Notes: generated by a model from the sequence alone, not told the origin. DNA of 39,326 bases from CAZGHF01 sp964525595 (GCA_964525595.1 CAZGHF010000004.1:1-39326), one strand, 5' to 3'; counted from the first letter of the stretch, positions 22,215 through 31,096 are shown. Made by a program: numbers and translations.

Positions 22215-23474
22215 ATGAGTGACAGCGAACAAAAAATTAAATGTCCAAAATGCGGAGAATTAATTTCCCCTGATGAAGTTTTAACGCGTCAAATTGGAGA
22301 AGAAATAAGAAAAGAAATTGAAGGTGAGCAAAAAGTAAAAGAAGCAGAGATTGCTAAAAAGCAAAAAGAGTTGGAGGCACAGACAATTCAATTAGAAGAA
22401 GTAAAGAAAAATACACAGATCGAAGTTGATAAAAAAGTTGCGGAAAAACTCGCGGCAGAAAAAACTGCATTATGGAAACAAGCACAGATAGAGGCTGGTA
22501 AGGAAAAAGAGGCGGAAAAGAAAATGCTTGAAGAGCGACTTGCGGAAAAAGACGCTAAATTACGAGAAGCAAACGAAAAAGAGTTACTTTTGCGTAAAGA
22601 AAGAAATAAACTAGACGAAGAAAAACGAAGTTTCGAGTTAGAAAAGCAAAGGCAGTTAGATGAGGAAAGAAAAAAGATTACAGAGGATGCAAATAAAAAA
22701 GCTACAGAAGAACAGCGATACATAATTGCTCAACTTCAGAAAAAACTCGCCGATGCGACTAAGGCCAAAGATGATTTATCGCGGAAACTGGAACAGGGTT
22801 CGCAACAAACACAGGGTGAAGTTTTAGAGTTAGAGCTAGAGGAAATTTTGAAAGTTGAATTTCCTCACGACGAGATTGTGCCTGTGCCTAAGGGTATAAG
22901 TGGAGCCGATGTTATTCAGAAGGTAAAAGATCATTCCGGTCGAGTGTGTGGACAAATTGCATGGGAATATAAAAACACTAAAGCATGGAGTGAAGGCTGG
23001 ATACAGAAATTAAAAGATGATCAGCGAACGATCAAAGCAGATTTAGCTGTGATTGCTTCTGCGGTCTTGCCGGAAAATGTAAAAGGATTTGTATTCCGCG
23101 ATGGTGTGTGGATTTGTGATATTAAATTGATAGTAGCGCTGGCTATAGCCTTGCGTATGAATTTATTAAACGTTAGCCGTGAACGTGCTATGTCAGTTGG
23201 AAAAAACGAAAAGATGGAAGTTCTCTACTCTTATTTAACGGGTGTGGAATTTAAACAGCGGGTGGAAGCAATTGTGGAAGCATTTACTAATATGGATGTG
23301 GGTTTGAAAAAAGAAAGATTAGCGTACGAAAAGATTTGGTCTGAGCGAGAAAAGCAAATTAAAAAAGTTATTACAAACACTGCTGGCATGTACGGTGATT
23401 TAAGCGGACTAGTCGCTTTGCCGCAGATAAAAACATTGGAGTTGCCAGAGAATAAAGATAGCAACGAAAAATAA
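22215..23474 (+). CDS. DUF2130 protein, coiled coil plus PD-(D/E)XK-like core
   Basis: 419 residues. An N-terminal CPKCGE motif (one half of a zinc knuckle) is followed by a very long charged coiled coil (about 30-205), then the DUF2130 domain (about 208-370). That domain contains GISGADVIQKV and GQIAWEYKNTKAWSEGWIQK, i.e. the Asp and the E-x-K of a PD-(D/E)XK nuclease fold, followed by KADLAVIASAVLP. Function in the family is not established; nuclease activity is inferred from the fold. Same general plan (coiled coil plus PD-(D/E)XK) as the protein at 1207. Native AT-rich codon use. It is 18 bases upstream of the AAA ATPase gene. Confidence 0.85.
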   Translation: MSDSEQKIKCPKCGELISPDEVLTRQIGEEIRKEIEGEQKVKEAEIAKKQKELEAQTIQLEEVKKNTQIEVDKKVAEKLAAEKTALWKQAQIEAGKEKEAEKKMLEERLAEKDAKLREANEKELLLRKERNKLDEEKRSFELEKQRQLDEERKKITEDANKKATEEQRYIIAQLQKKLADATKAKDDLSRKLEQGSQQTQGEVLELELEEILKVEFPHDEIVPVPKGISGADVIQKVKDHSGRVCGQIAWEYKNTKAWSEGWIQKLKDDQRTIKADLAVIASAVLPENVKGFVFRDGVWICDIKLIVALAIALRMNLLNVSRERAMSVGKNEKMEVLYSYLTGVEFKQRVEAIVEAFTNMDVGLKKERLAYEKIWSEREKQIKKVITNTAGMYGDLSGLVALPQIKTLELPENKDSNEK

Positions 23475-23492
23475 TTAAACACCTTAAATAAT

Positions 23493-24656
23493 ATGATAGA
23501 GAAGATAAAAATTACAAAAAAGAATAAAACTATTAGGAAAGATTTTGAATTGCCCTTAACGCAAATGACAGTCATCACCGGAGAAAATAATTCTGGGAAG
23601 ACTAATTTTATTGAAGCTGTTGTCAAAAAAGATAAAGAAACCGAAAAATTTACATCGGAATTTCTTACAAGAGAGGGTAATCCTATTATTCCAGAAATAG
23701 TCTATATATCGGATAAAAATATAAGTCCATCTGATGATGAGTTAAGTAGCTCCAAGCAAACATCGTCATTAGTTAGTAACCTGTCGAAATTGTTCTCTAA
23801 TATAGGGATAGAATTCGAGTTGACAAAAAAAGATGAGATTTCCAAGGTAATAAAAGACTTAATTATAAAGACGAATGATAATCTTGAGAATCTCACAGGA
23901 AAGGAAACGCATACAATTGAATTAGACCCAGTAGAGAAAATTGATTCCAAAATTGTAGTCCAGAAATTGATTGGCGATATTTTCGTATTTGAGAACGGGA
24001 GCGAGAATAAAAGGAAATTATCTGAGTTAGGGCAGGGAACACAGAGAGTAATTGTTGTCTCTGTGCTAAAAGCATATGCAGATATCCTAGTTGAGAAAGA
24101 GATTGTTCCTAAAGAACAAGTACTTATTGTCTTTGAAGAACCAGAAATTTATTTACACCCTAGACTAAAGAGAGTGCTTAATGCGACACTATGGAAAATT
24201 GCCGAGCAAGAAAAACACCAAGTTATCGTAACAACCCACGATCCATATTTTGCATTTCTAAACTTTGAAGGAAAGGGAAAAAGTATTTTTTCTTTCGAAA
24301 AAAAGAATGGTATTACCGTGATATCAGACAAAGACGTAGTTTATGGTATAGAGGACGAATTGCTGTTTATATTTTTATATAGTTTCTTACTAAAAGAAGG
24401 GAAAGATTTATCTACAACAATGATAGGAGGATTTGAAAGAAGAAAGTATTTTAGAAATGATGAAAACGGTGATAAGAAAGAAGAAGATCATAACGATTTA
24501 ACGTATATCAGACATCAAATACATCATCTCGGTGATAACCCTTATACCGTAGGATTAGTTTCCGAAAAACCAGAAGATTGCAACGATAAAAATTATTATA
24601 CAGAAAAAGAATTAACAGATGCTATAAAAAAAATGAGTGAGATGTTGGGTGTGTAA
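23493..24656 (+). CDS. AAA/ABC-type ATPase with HEPN-like C-terminal motif
   Basis: 387 residues. Walker A GENNSGKT (30-37), ABC-like signature LGQGTQR (near 176), Walker B VLIVFEEPEIYLHP (near 210) and H-loop VTTHDP (near 248) define an SMC/ABC-like ATPase of the OLD/RecF type. No TOPRIM domain follows. Instead the C-terminal ~120 residues (from VVYGIEDELLFIFLYSF) contain YIRHQIHH near 338-345, fitting the R-x4-H core of HEPN ribonucleases, then YTEKELTDAIKKM. ATPases with such tails occur in phage-defence systems, where the ATPase restrains a nuclease. That role is an inference. Follows DUF2130 by 18 bases. Confidence 0.75.
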   Translation: MIEKIKITKKNKTIRKDFELPLTQMTVITGENNSGKTNFIEAVVKKDKETEKFTSEFLTREGNPIIPEIVYISDKNISPSDDELSSSKQTSSLVSNLSKLFSNIGIEFELTKKDEISKVIKDLIIKTNDNLENLTGKETHTIELDPVEKIDSKIVVQKLIGDIFVFENGSENKRKLSELGQGTQRVIVVSVLKAYADILVEKEIVPKEQVLIVFEEPEIYLHPRLKRVLNATLWKIAEQEKHQVIVTTHDPYFAFLNFEGKGKSIFSFEKKNGITVISDKDVVYGIEDELLFIFLYSFLLKEGKDLSTTMIGGFERRKYFRNDENGDKKEEDHNDLTYIRHQIHHLGDNPYTVGLVSEKPEDCNDKNYYTEKELTDAIKKMSEMLGV

Positions 24657-24745
24657 ATGTACGGAAATAATATCTGAATTATATAACCTTCATTTTATCT
24701 CTTCCCTTTTCACCGACAAACTAGGAGAACTGGTAAAACTAAGCA

Positions 24746-25459
24746 ATGGATAAGCTCATTTTCCTAGACACAGAGACGACCGGCAATGACGTATTAAAGG
24801 ATCGCCTGTGTCAAGTTTGTTACAAAACTTCTGATGGAATTTACAGCGGTTATTTTAAGCCGCCAATCCCGGTATCAGTGAAGTCAATGAGTATCACTAA
24901 TATCACTAATAAAATGCTTCAAGATAAAGAGGCGTTTGGGGACAGCGAGATGAAAAAAGATCTCGAAAGCCGATTGGTTAATGGAATATTGGTAGCTCAT
25001 AATGCAAAATTTGATTGCGCAATACTGGAAGCTGAGGGAATATCCGTACCTCAGCGCATTTGCACTTTACGGGTAGCAAGGCATTTGGATCCTAGTAATC
25101 TTATTCCGGAATACGGATTGCAGTATCTCCGTTATTATTTAGATCTTGAAATCGGAGACACTATCGCCCATAGTGCCGAAGGCGATGTGAAAGTGCTTTG
25201 CGCCCTTTTTGATAGATTATTAGCTAAAATGGGAAAGAGAGGGTTATCGGAAGAAAAGATAATTGCCGAGATGATTGATGTTTCCAGCAGGCCGTCATTA
25301 TTTAAATTATTTAATTTTGGTAAATATAGAGATAAAAAAGTTGAGGAGGTGGTAAAAGCCGACAGGAACTATTTGGAGTGGCTGCTTGATAGAAAAATAG
25401 AAGAGGGCAGTCAAGATGAAGATTGGATTTATACTCTTGAACACTATTTAAAAAATTAG
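24746..25459 (+). CDS. DEDDh 3'-5' exonuclease, ExoX-like
   Basis: 237 residues. The exonuclease core has FLDTETTGND (Exo I), VAHNAKFDC (Exo II) and HSAEGDVKVL (Exo III with catalytic His), the DEDDh arrangement of DnaQ/ExoX proteins. The C-terminal piece FNFGKYRDKKVEEVVKADRN is the DUF3820-type module that follows many ExoX-like nucleases and binds DNA. It would degrade single strands or mismatched 3' ends in repair or recombination. The helicase gene follows 12 bases later, so a helicase-exonuclease pair is likely. The start has both a GGAG upstream and a -10-like TAAAAC 6 bases before ATG. Confidence 0.88.
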   Translation: MDKLIFLDTETTGNDVLKDRLCQVCYKTSDGIYSGYFKPPIPVSVKSMSITNITNKMLQDKEAFGDSEMKKDLESRLVNGILVAHNAKFDCAILEAEGISVPQRICTLRVARHLDPSNLIPEYGLQYLRYYLDLEIGDTIAHSAEGDVKVLCALFDRLLAKMGKRGLSEEKIIAEMIDVSSRPSLFKLFNFGKYRDKKVEEVVKADRNYLEWLLDRKIEEGSQDEDWIYTLEHYLKN

Positions 25460-25471
25460 AAAGGTAGATTT

Positions 25472-26803
25472 ATGACCCAAAAACAGGCATTAGATATTTT
25501 AAAAATGGGGCATAACGTGTTTTTAACTGGTCCGCCGGGGAGTGGAAAGACTTATCTTTTAAATCAATACATTAATTATTTAAGAAAGAATAGAGTTGCT
25601 GTTGCTGTTACCGCTTCGACGGGCGTTGCTTCTACCCACTTAGACGGCAGAACTATACATTCTTGGTCAGGGATAGGTATTAAAAAAGGAAGTCTTTCTA
25701 AAAAAGATTTGAGAGAAGTCTTATCAAGACCTCGCGTTATAGGTAGGGTAAATCAATCCATAGTCCTTATAATAGACGAGATATCCATGTTGCATGCCTA
25801 TCAACTTGATATGGTTGATAGAATTTGTCGTGAATGTAAGCAAGATGCTCAACCATTTGGGGGAATTCAGGTTATATGCTCCGGTGATTTCTTTCAATTA
25901 CCTCCCATAGAGAGGAGAAAGGATAGAAAACCAAAATTTGTAACGGATTCCTATGTATGGCCAAATGCCGATATTAAAGTTTGTTATCTTGGAGAGCAAC
26001 ACCGTCATGCCGCCGATGAAAAGTTCACCCGTGTTTTAGATAATATTCGTGGGAGAACCGTAGAAGAAAACATAATCAGAGCATTGCTTAGTAGAAAAAA
26101 TAAGGAAATTAACTCTAAGATCAGACCTACTAAGCTTTATACACATAATGAAGACGTTGATGCTATTAACCAATTAGAACTTGATAGACTTACCGGAGAA
26201 GAGCATCAATATCTTATGAGAAGCGAAGGAGAAAAACATCTTGTCAAAATTCTAAAAAAAGATTGTCTGGCTCCGGAAGTTTTGACTTTAAAAAAGGGGG
26301 CTGAAGTTATGTTTTTGAAAAATAATTTTGAAAAAGGTTATGTGAATGGGACTCGTGGTAGGGTGATTGGATTTGACGATGATGATTATCCGATAGTAGA
26401 AAAATTTGACGGAAAAAAAATTATTGTTACACCGGCAAGCTGGGCTATCGAAGAGAACGACATTGTCTTAGCTCGCATTTTTCAAACTCCACTTCGTCTT
26501 GCGTGGGCTATTACCGTCCACAAAAGTCAAGGAATGACTTTGGATACTGCTGAAATTGATTTAAGCAAGGCCTTTGAGAGAGGGATGGGATATGTTGCTC
26601 TGTCTAGGGTTAGGGGCTTGGATGGTTTAAGGCTTCAAGGTTTTAATGAAACTGCTTTAGAGGTTAGCGATAAAGCGGTAGAATTAGATAATGAATTTCT
26701 ATCTTCTTCTGAAAATAGCGAACGATTTCTGGCAGATATAAGCGCTGCAAAGAAGAAAAAACTACAGCGGGATTTTGTGGAAAGAAATAAAAAAACACGA
26801 TAA
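25472..26803 (+). CDS. PIF1/RecD-like SF1B DNA helicase
   Basis: 443 residues. Walker A TGPPGSGKTYLL (19-30), ASTGVASTHLDGRTIHSWSG (motif Ia, typical of PIF1), Walker B LIIDEISML (near 98), GDFFQLPPI (motif III), the C-terminal RLAWAITVHKSQGMTL (motif V) and YVALSRVRGLDGL (motif VI). PIF1-family enzymes are 5'-3' helicases acting on recombination intermediates and structured DNA. Common in CPR genomes as compact versions. It pairs with the exonuclease upstream (12-base spacing). Confidence 0.93.
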   Translation: MTQKQALDILKMGHNVFLTGPPGSGKTYLLNQYINYLRKNRVAVAVTASTGVASTHLDGRTIHSWSGIGIKKGSLSKKDLREVLSRPRVIGRVNQSIVLIIDEISMLHAYQLDMVDRICRECKQDAQPFGGIQVICSGDFFQLPPIERRKDRKPKFVTDSYVWPNADIKVCYLGEQHRHAADEKFTRVLDNIRGRTVEENIIRALLSRKNKEINSKIRPTKLYTHNEDVDAINQLELDRLTGEEHQYLMRSEGEKHLVKILKKDCLAPEVLTLKKGAEVMFLKNNFEKGYVNGTRGRVIGFDDDDYPIVEKFDGKKIIVTPASWAIEENDIVLARIFQTPLRLAWAITVHKSQGMTLDTAEIDLSKAFERGMGYVALSRVRGLDGLRLQGFNETALEVSDKAVELDNEFLSSSENSERFLADISAAKKKKLQRDFVERNKKTR

Positions 26804-26855
26804 AGATTTTAGAGGTGAACTCAAAAAGTCGGAGAAATGATTGAGGAGTGAAAAT

Positions 26856-27722
26856 ATGAGCGATTACTACATTAAATATATCACTGGACCCGGGGGCCAA
26901 ATGGGTTATCCTGAAAACAACGGCTACCTTGTTGCTTTTGCTCCTAGACAAGAAAAACCCTGTAATCGTTTTAAGGAGTGTGATGGATTTCTTCTCTATG
27001 AAACTGGTCACAAAACAGGAGATAGGGCAGGGGCAAAGGCTATTTATGCCCGCGGAGTTGTTGCTGTGGACCAAAGCTCTTTTATTAATTTGCCGGAATT
27101 TGGCGTGGGAGAAAAATGGCCGTATGTGGTTAAAGTTAACATACAAAAAAGGGTTGATCCTGCGAAAGGAGTTCCTCAAAAAAGAATTGAAGAAATAGTT
27201 GGGAAAAAACTAAGAGATAAACCTGGCGGAATTTGGAAAATAACAAAAGAGGAGTTTGATGCGCTATCATCCGAACTCAATAATGCTCGGAGAGCATCGT
27301 TTTGGTTAAATAAAATTAAGCAAAAAATTAGGGGAGATATGAAGCCAAAAAAGTTTTACATAGGGGATTATAAGGAAGATGTAATAAAAGAAAATCACGG
27401 AGGGTGGTTTATTGGTAAGTTTATGGAGGTCGAACCGAGAAAAAATGACGAAGTAGAAGTTAAGTATTGGGAATTTGGGGTTGGAAATCCAAATCATGAC
27501 ACTAAAACATCTAAAACGATTGAGTGCACCCTCATTTTAGAGGGAGAAATAGAAGGCTATGTTGATGGTGAGAAGGTTAATTTGTATGGCGGTCAGTATA
27601 TTGTTATCAAGCCCGGCACGTCCAATGGTTTTCCCAAGAAAGTCTATAAAAGAGTAAGGGGAATAACAATTAAGGCACCCAGCGATCCTAGTGCTAAGAA
27701 AGTTTTAAAGTCGGAGAAATGA
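26856..27722 (+). CDS. EVE-like domain fused to a cupin domain
   Basis: 288 residues from ATG 26856. Residues about 1-155 resemble an EVE/ASCH-type domain (YLVAFAPRQ, FLLYETGHKTGD, KWPYVVKVN, GGIWKITKEEFDAL), a fold that binds modified bases. Residues about 162-288 form a single cupin (KTIECTLILEGEIEGYVDGE, YGGQYIVIKPGTSNGFPK). The join (KIKQKIRGDMKPKK) is encoded by a copy of the island's boundary motif at 27320-27337, directly followed by an ATG (27339) that looks like the original cupin start. So two genes seem to have become one by loss of a stop. Whether one or two proteins are made is unknown. The EVE name is tentative, the cupin firmer. Confidence 0.65.
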   Translation: MSDYYIKYITGPGGQMGYPENNGYLVAFAPRQEKPCNRFKECDGFLLYETGHKTGDRAGAKAIYARGVVAVDQSSFINLPEFGVGEKWPYVVKVNIQKRVDPAKGVPQKRIEEIVGKKLRDKPGGIWKITKEEFDALSSELNNARRASFWLNKIKQKIRGDMKPKKFYIGDYKEDVIKENHGGWFIGKFMEVEPRKNDEVEVKYWEFGVGNPNHDTKTSKTIECTLILEGEIEGYVDGEKVNLYGGQYIVIKPGTSNGFPKKVYKRVRGITIKAPSDPSAKKVLKSEK

Positions 27723-27737
27723 TTGAGGAATAAAATT

Positions 27738-28514
27738 ATGGATCAAAAACTAACCTTTTCTAACTCCAGAGGCGATAAACTTATTGGTGTTCTTTCAAAT
27801 CCGACAGGGGATAAAACAAAGCCGATTGTTATTTTGGTTCACGGTTTCAACTCGAAGAAAGAAACTCGCAGCCTAGTTCAGCTACAGGAGATATTCGATA
27901 AGCAAGACCTGTCTTCGTTTAGGTTTGATTTGTATGGGCATGGAGAAAGCGAGGGTGAGTTTGAGAACATAACAGTAAGTGAGGCAGTTGACGATATTTT
28001 ACGAGCAATTATCTTCCTCAAAGCTGAGGGATATACTAGAATTGGTCTTGTTGGTTCAAGTTTTGGGGGATTGGCTAGCATAATCGCTACCTCACAGACG
28101 GAAGGCATTTTCGCACTTGCCCTCAAGGCACCTGTGTCTGATTATGAAGAAACACGACGTCTCAAGATAGGAGAAGAAGGTATCGAACAATGGGAAAAAG
28201 AAGGATATGCAATCTACGAGGGTAATGGTTACGAGAAATTAAAGTTGAATTACTCGTTTTTTGAAAATGCAGGGAAGAATAAAGCGTATACAGTTGCGCC
28301 TAGCATCAAAGTTCCTACACTCATTGTGCATGGTGACCAAGACAAAACAGTACCGATTAAGCAAAGCATTAAAACCATGAAACTGCTCCCAAAAGGCGAA
28401 TTGGTGACCATCAAAGGGGCATCACACAGCTTTGAAGGTGAATACTGGCAGCAAATGCTAGAAACTATATCGTCATTTATGATTCGACATGCAAATTCCG
28501 TTTCGGAGAAATGA
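27738..28514 (+). CDS. alpha/beta hydrolase (serine hydrolase)
   Basis: 258 residues from ATG 27738. HGFNSKKETRS (oxyanion region), the nucleophile elbow GSSFGG (Ser near 110), an acid in HGDQDKTVP and a C-terminal His in GASHSFEG complete the catalytic triad. It resembles acyl-CoA-thioesterase/esterase-like hydrolases. No signal peptide, so cytoplasmic. Its TGA stop lies inside a form-B boundary motif. Substrate unknown. Confidence 0.88.
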   Translation: MDQKLTFSNSRGDKLIGVLSNPTGDKTKPIVILVHGFNSKKETRSLVQLQEIFDKQDLSSFRFDLYGHGESEGEFENITVSEAVDDILRAIIFLKAEGYTRIGLVGSSFGGLASIIATSQTEGIFALALKAPVSDYEETRRLKIGEEGIEQWEKEGYAIYEGNGYEKLKLNYSFFENAGKNKAYTVAPSIKVPTLIVHGDQDKTVPIKQSIKTMKLLPKGELVTIKGASHSFEGEYWQQMLETISSFMIRHANSVSEK

Positions 28515-28543
28515 TTAAGGGGTAATCTGATATACTCAAGCCA

Positions 28544-29926
28544 ATGGGTAATAGCTATCTTGTTTCTACAAACCCCGCAAAAGGATACGAGGAAGTTGGC
28601 CGAGTGCCAGTTTCCACAAACGAAGAGATAACAAATGCGGTCAAGCAGGCGCACGAAGTATTTCCCGCATGGAAAGAATTACCAATCCGGGAGAGAATTA
28701 GGTATTTTAAAAAATTCCTTGAGCTATACGAAAAACAAATAGAGGAAATCGCAAAACTGCAGACGCAGGAAATGGGAAAACCGATTAAAGACTCTATAAG
28801 CGAATGCAGTAACGCTAAAGATTGGCTCGAATGGCAATTAGAGAACGCCCCAAAATTCTTAGAAACCCAAATTCTTGATAAGTTTGACGACTATCAAACA
28901 GAACTCCATTTTGAACCATACGGCGTTACAGCCTCAATTGCTCCATGGAACTATCCTACGTATCAATTCTTCCTTGCTGTTATGCAGCAATTATTAGTCG
29001 GTAATACCGTAGTTTTTAAGCACTCCGAGGAATGCCCGTTAACATCCCAAATTCTTGTGGAGCTAATGAACAAAACTAGTTTTCCAAAAGGTGTTTTTAG
29101 TTGTATTTATGGAAACGGACAAGTAGGGCAACAGCTTCTTGAACAAGACGTTAACCTCATTCACTTTACGGGTAGTTCTCGGATTGGTCAGTTGGTTTAC
29201 GAAGCGGCTGCTAAAAAGTTCATTCCAGCCGTTCTTGAAATGGGAGGATCTTCACCGGCAATCGTCTTTGACGATGCTAATCTCAAAAATACATGTGACT
29301 CCGTGTACGCCGAGCGCTTCGACAACTGCGGGCAAATCTGCTGCGCCCTTAAACGCCTAGTCGTCCACGAGAATATTCACGATAAGGTAGTTGAGCAACT
29401 TAAAGCCATTATTGAGTTACAGGTTGTGAGTGATCCATTAGACAAAAATACAACCATGGGTCCGCTTGTCGCAAAAAGACAACTTAACCTTTTAGAAGAA
29501 CAGGTAGACGATGCTAAAGCGAAAGGCGCTACTATTGTCGCCGGTGGCGAGAGACCAAGTGAGCTAAACGGAGCTTTCTATAAACCAACCCTCATCACCA
29601 ATACCACTCAAGACATGAAAGTTGTTAATGAAGAAGTATTTGGCCCAGTTCTCCCCGTTATTAAGTTTTCAAGCGAGGAAGAAGCTGTAAAAATAGCCAA
29701 TGACACCCCATACGGCTTAAGCGCTTTTGTGTATACTGATGATTCTAAACGTGCAGATAGAGTAGCGAAGAAACTTGAGGCCGGACAAATAAGTATTAAT
29801 GGATGTTCATACTTCTCAAGTCATGCCCCATTTGGCGGCTACAAAAAATCAGGCATCGGCCGTGGTGATGGAAAATATGGTTACTACAACATAACGCAGA
29901 TGAAAGTAATTTCTCGCCCATGTTAG
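28544..29926 (+). CDS. aldehyde dehydrogenase, copy 1
   Basis: 460 residues. NAD(P)-dependent oxidation of an aldehyde to its acid. ASIAPWNYPTYQF and FKHSEECPLTS (cofactor site), FTGSSRIGQLVYEAAAKK, the general base in LEMGGSSP (Glu near 228) and the catalytic Cys in DNCGQICCALKR (near 262) are intact; EEVFGPVLPV and the terminal FGGYKKSGIGR are typical. Closest in style to succinate-semialdehyde dehydrogenases, but the substrate is not fixed by sequence. A TATACT box with TGA extension ends 7 bases before ATG (leaderless). Nearly identical to the gene at 33586. After its stop, ATGAAA remains of a following gene that is intact only behind copy 2. Confidence 0.93.
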   Translation: MGNSYLVSTNPAKGYEEVGRVPVSTNEEITNAVKQAHEVFPAWKELPIRERIRYFKKFLELYEKQIEEIAKLQTQEMGKPIKDSISECSNAKDWLEWQLENAPKFLETQILDKFDDYQTELHFEPYGVTASIAPWNYPTYQFFLAVMQQLLVGNTVVFKHSEECPLTSQILVELMNKTSFPKGVFSCIYGNGQVGQQLLEQDVNLIHFTGSSRIGQLVYEAAAKKFIPAVLEMGGSSPAIVFDDANLKNTCDSVYAERFDNCGQICCALKRLVVHENIHDKVVEQLKAIIELQVVSDPLDKNTTMGPLVAKRQLNLLEEQVDDAKAKGATIVAGGERPSELNGAFYKPTLITNTTQDMKVVNEEVFGPVLPVIKFSSEEEAVKIANDTPYGLSAFVYTDDSKRADRVAKKLEAGQISINGCSYFSSHAPFGGYKKSGIGRGDGKYGYYNITQMKVISRPC

Positions 29927-30020
29927 CGAGATGAAATAGGATTAAAGCAGTTCCAATGTCGTCCCAGGGCTCAGCACCTCACTCCACCAAAAAATTAGGG
30001 GAGTGATAGAATGAATTTAT

Positions 30021-30650
30021 ATGAAAAAAGAAATTACCCCAAAAGATAGTCGTTATATTCCGTTCACACAACAGCATTCCTGCTGTGTGCCGACGTGCAT
30101 TCTCATGATCATGTACAAGCATGGTATTCCACTTATACCCCAAGAACTTCTCGGTCATCACTTGGGATTAATCGTTGAAGAGGAGAATAAAAATCTTTTT
30201 TGGCACGTTCGCACTGGCGTTCGGCCAGAAAGGGGCTGGGGTACTCAGATGTACAGAGAAGAATACGAACCGAACACCGTTTTTTCAAAACTTGGTATAC
30301 CGTTACATGTTATATCTCGTTCAGTAAGCTCCTTTGATAATAACGGCTTTAGAAAATTTTTAATTGATGTGGTCGAGCAAGATAGAGATGTACTTGTTAA
30401 CTTTGATCACACGCACTTAAATAAGAAAAAAGGGAGCCGCCAAGGCCACGTCTGTATACTTGATCGGGTATATCCAGACAAAAACCAAGTTCGGCTTATT
30501 GACCCATCATCTAAACAGCCGAAGTGGAGAATAGTGAACATCGATGAACTCAAAGAGGCAATGGAAGCACACGAGGGTTTCTTTTTTGAGTTTGAGTTAA
30601 AGAGAAGAATTACTAAAATTAACAAACGCTACGAGAAGGAAGAAAAATAA
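30021..30650 (+). CDS. C39-like papain-fold cysteine peptidase
   Basis: 209 residues. The N-terminus has QQHSCCVPTCILMIMYKHGI, with the oxyanion Gln and the nucleophile Cys (two adjacent Cys, near 21-22). A His in RQGHVCILDRV (near 142) and Asp in LIDPSSKQPKW complete a C39-type triad. No signal peptide or transporter domain, so an intracellular peptidase or peptidase-like protein. The last ~18 residues (KRRITKINKRYEKEEK) are almost identical to the end of the MazG-like protein that follows, where they fit the family; here they appear acquired. Boundary motif and a TGATAGAAT box precede the ATG by 8 bases. Confidence 0.65.
   Translation: MKKEITPKDSRYIPFTQQHSCCVPTCILMIMYKHGIPLIPQELLGHHLGLIVEEENKNLFWHVRTGVRPERGWGTQMYREEYEPNTVFSKLGIPLHVISRSVSSFDNNGFRKFLIDVVEQDRDVLVNFDHTHLNKKKGSRQGHVCILDRVYPDKNQVRLIDPSSKQPKWRIVNIDELKEAMEAHEGFFFEFELKRRITKINKRYEKEEK
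30608..30649 (+). repeat. 42-bp exact direct repeat at two gene ends, copy 1
   Basis: Identical to 31013-31054, 405 bases downstream; extending 11 bases further left adds two mismatches. It encodes the C-terminal tail of both the C39-like and the MazG-like proteins. Confidence 0.9.
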
Positions 30651-30653
30651 TTG

Positions 30654-30685
30654 CCCACCCCTCCTTCGCTAAGGCTACGGGCGGG
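30654..30685 (+). repeat. REP-like palindromic element
   Basis: CCCACCCCTCCTT, a short loop, then AAGGCTACGGGCGGG: the 32-bp core of the inverted repeats bounding the surface locus, one base changed in the loop region. It sits between the C39 gene and a form-A boundary motif. Confidence 0.75.
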
Positions 30686-30719
30686 CAAGCAAAAAATTAA
30701 GGGGATGTATAATGAATTT

Positions 30720-31055
30720 ATGGACCTAAAAGAATTACTACAATTTATCACTATCGAAGATGAAAGGTTGAAAAAATATTACGGAAATTATCCCGACCAA
30801 GAAAAAAGGATACTTGCCAGGACTGTGAAATTGTCGGAAGAATTGGGTGAGCTTTGCGATGAGATTTTATCTTTTAACGCTATGCAAAGAAAAGATAAAA
30901 TGGAAAATTATGACGGCGAGAATTTATCCGAAGAATTCGCCGATGTTTTAATAACCACCTTATTGCTTGCCAAAGCTATAGATGTTGACATTGAAGAAGC
31001 ATTAAAGAAAAAAATTACTAAAATTAACAAACGCTACGAGAAGGAAGAAAAATAG
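30720..31055 (+). CDS. MazG-like nucleotide pyrophosphohydrolase
   Basis: 111 residues from ATG 30720; the in-frame sequence upstream is read from repeat DNA and is not real. A TATAAT box (30708-30713) lies 6 bases before the ATG. The all-alpha NTP-PPase signature is visible: KLSEELGELCDEI (ExxE metal site) and LSEEFADVLITTLLLAKAID (ExxD site). Such enzymes hydrolyse NTPs or dNTPs to NMP and PPi, cleaning the nucleotide pool or lowering (p)ppGpp. One of several nucleotide-pool enzymes in this island. Its tail sequence is shared with the previous gene. Confidence 0.85.
   Translation: MDLKELLQFITIEDERLKKYYGNYPDQEKRILARTVKLSEELGELCDEILSFNAMQRKDKMENYDGENLSEEFADVLITTLLLAKAIDVDIEEALKKKITKINKRYEKEEK
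31013..31054 (+). repeat. 42-bp exact direct repeat at two gene ends, copy 2
   Basis: Same sequence as 30608-30649. This is probably the original location, since ALKKKITKINKRYEKEEK continues the MazG helix naturally. Confidence 0.9.
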
Positions 31056-31096
31056 TCACCCGCCAAAAAATTAGGGGAGTAGGTCAGAATAGATTT

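Noticed and set aside
30651..30719. N-terminal extension of the MazG-like protein
   Set aside because: It would be translated from a REP-like element and boundary motif; the -10 box at 30708 puts the start at 30720.
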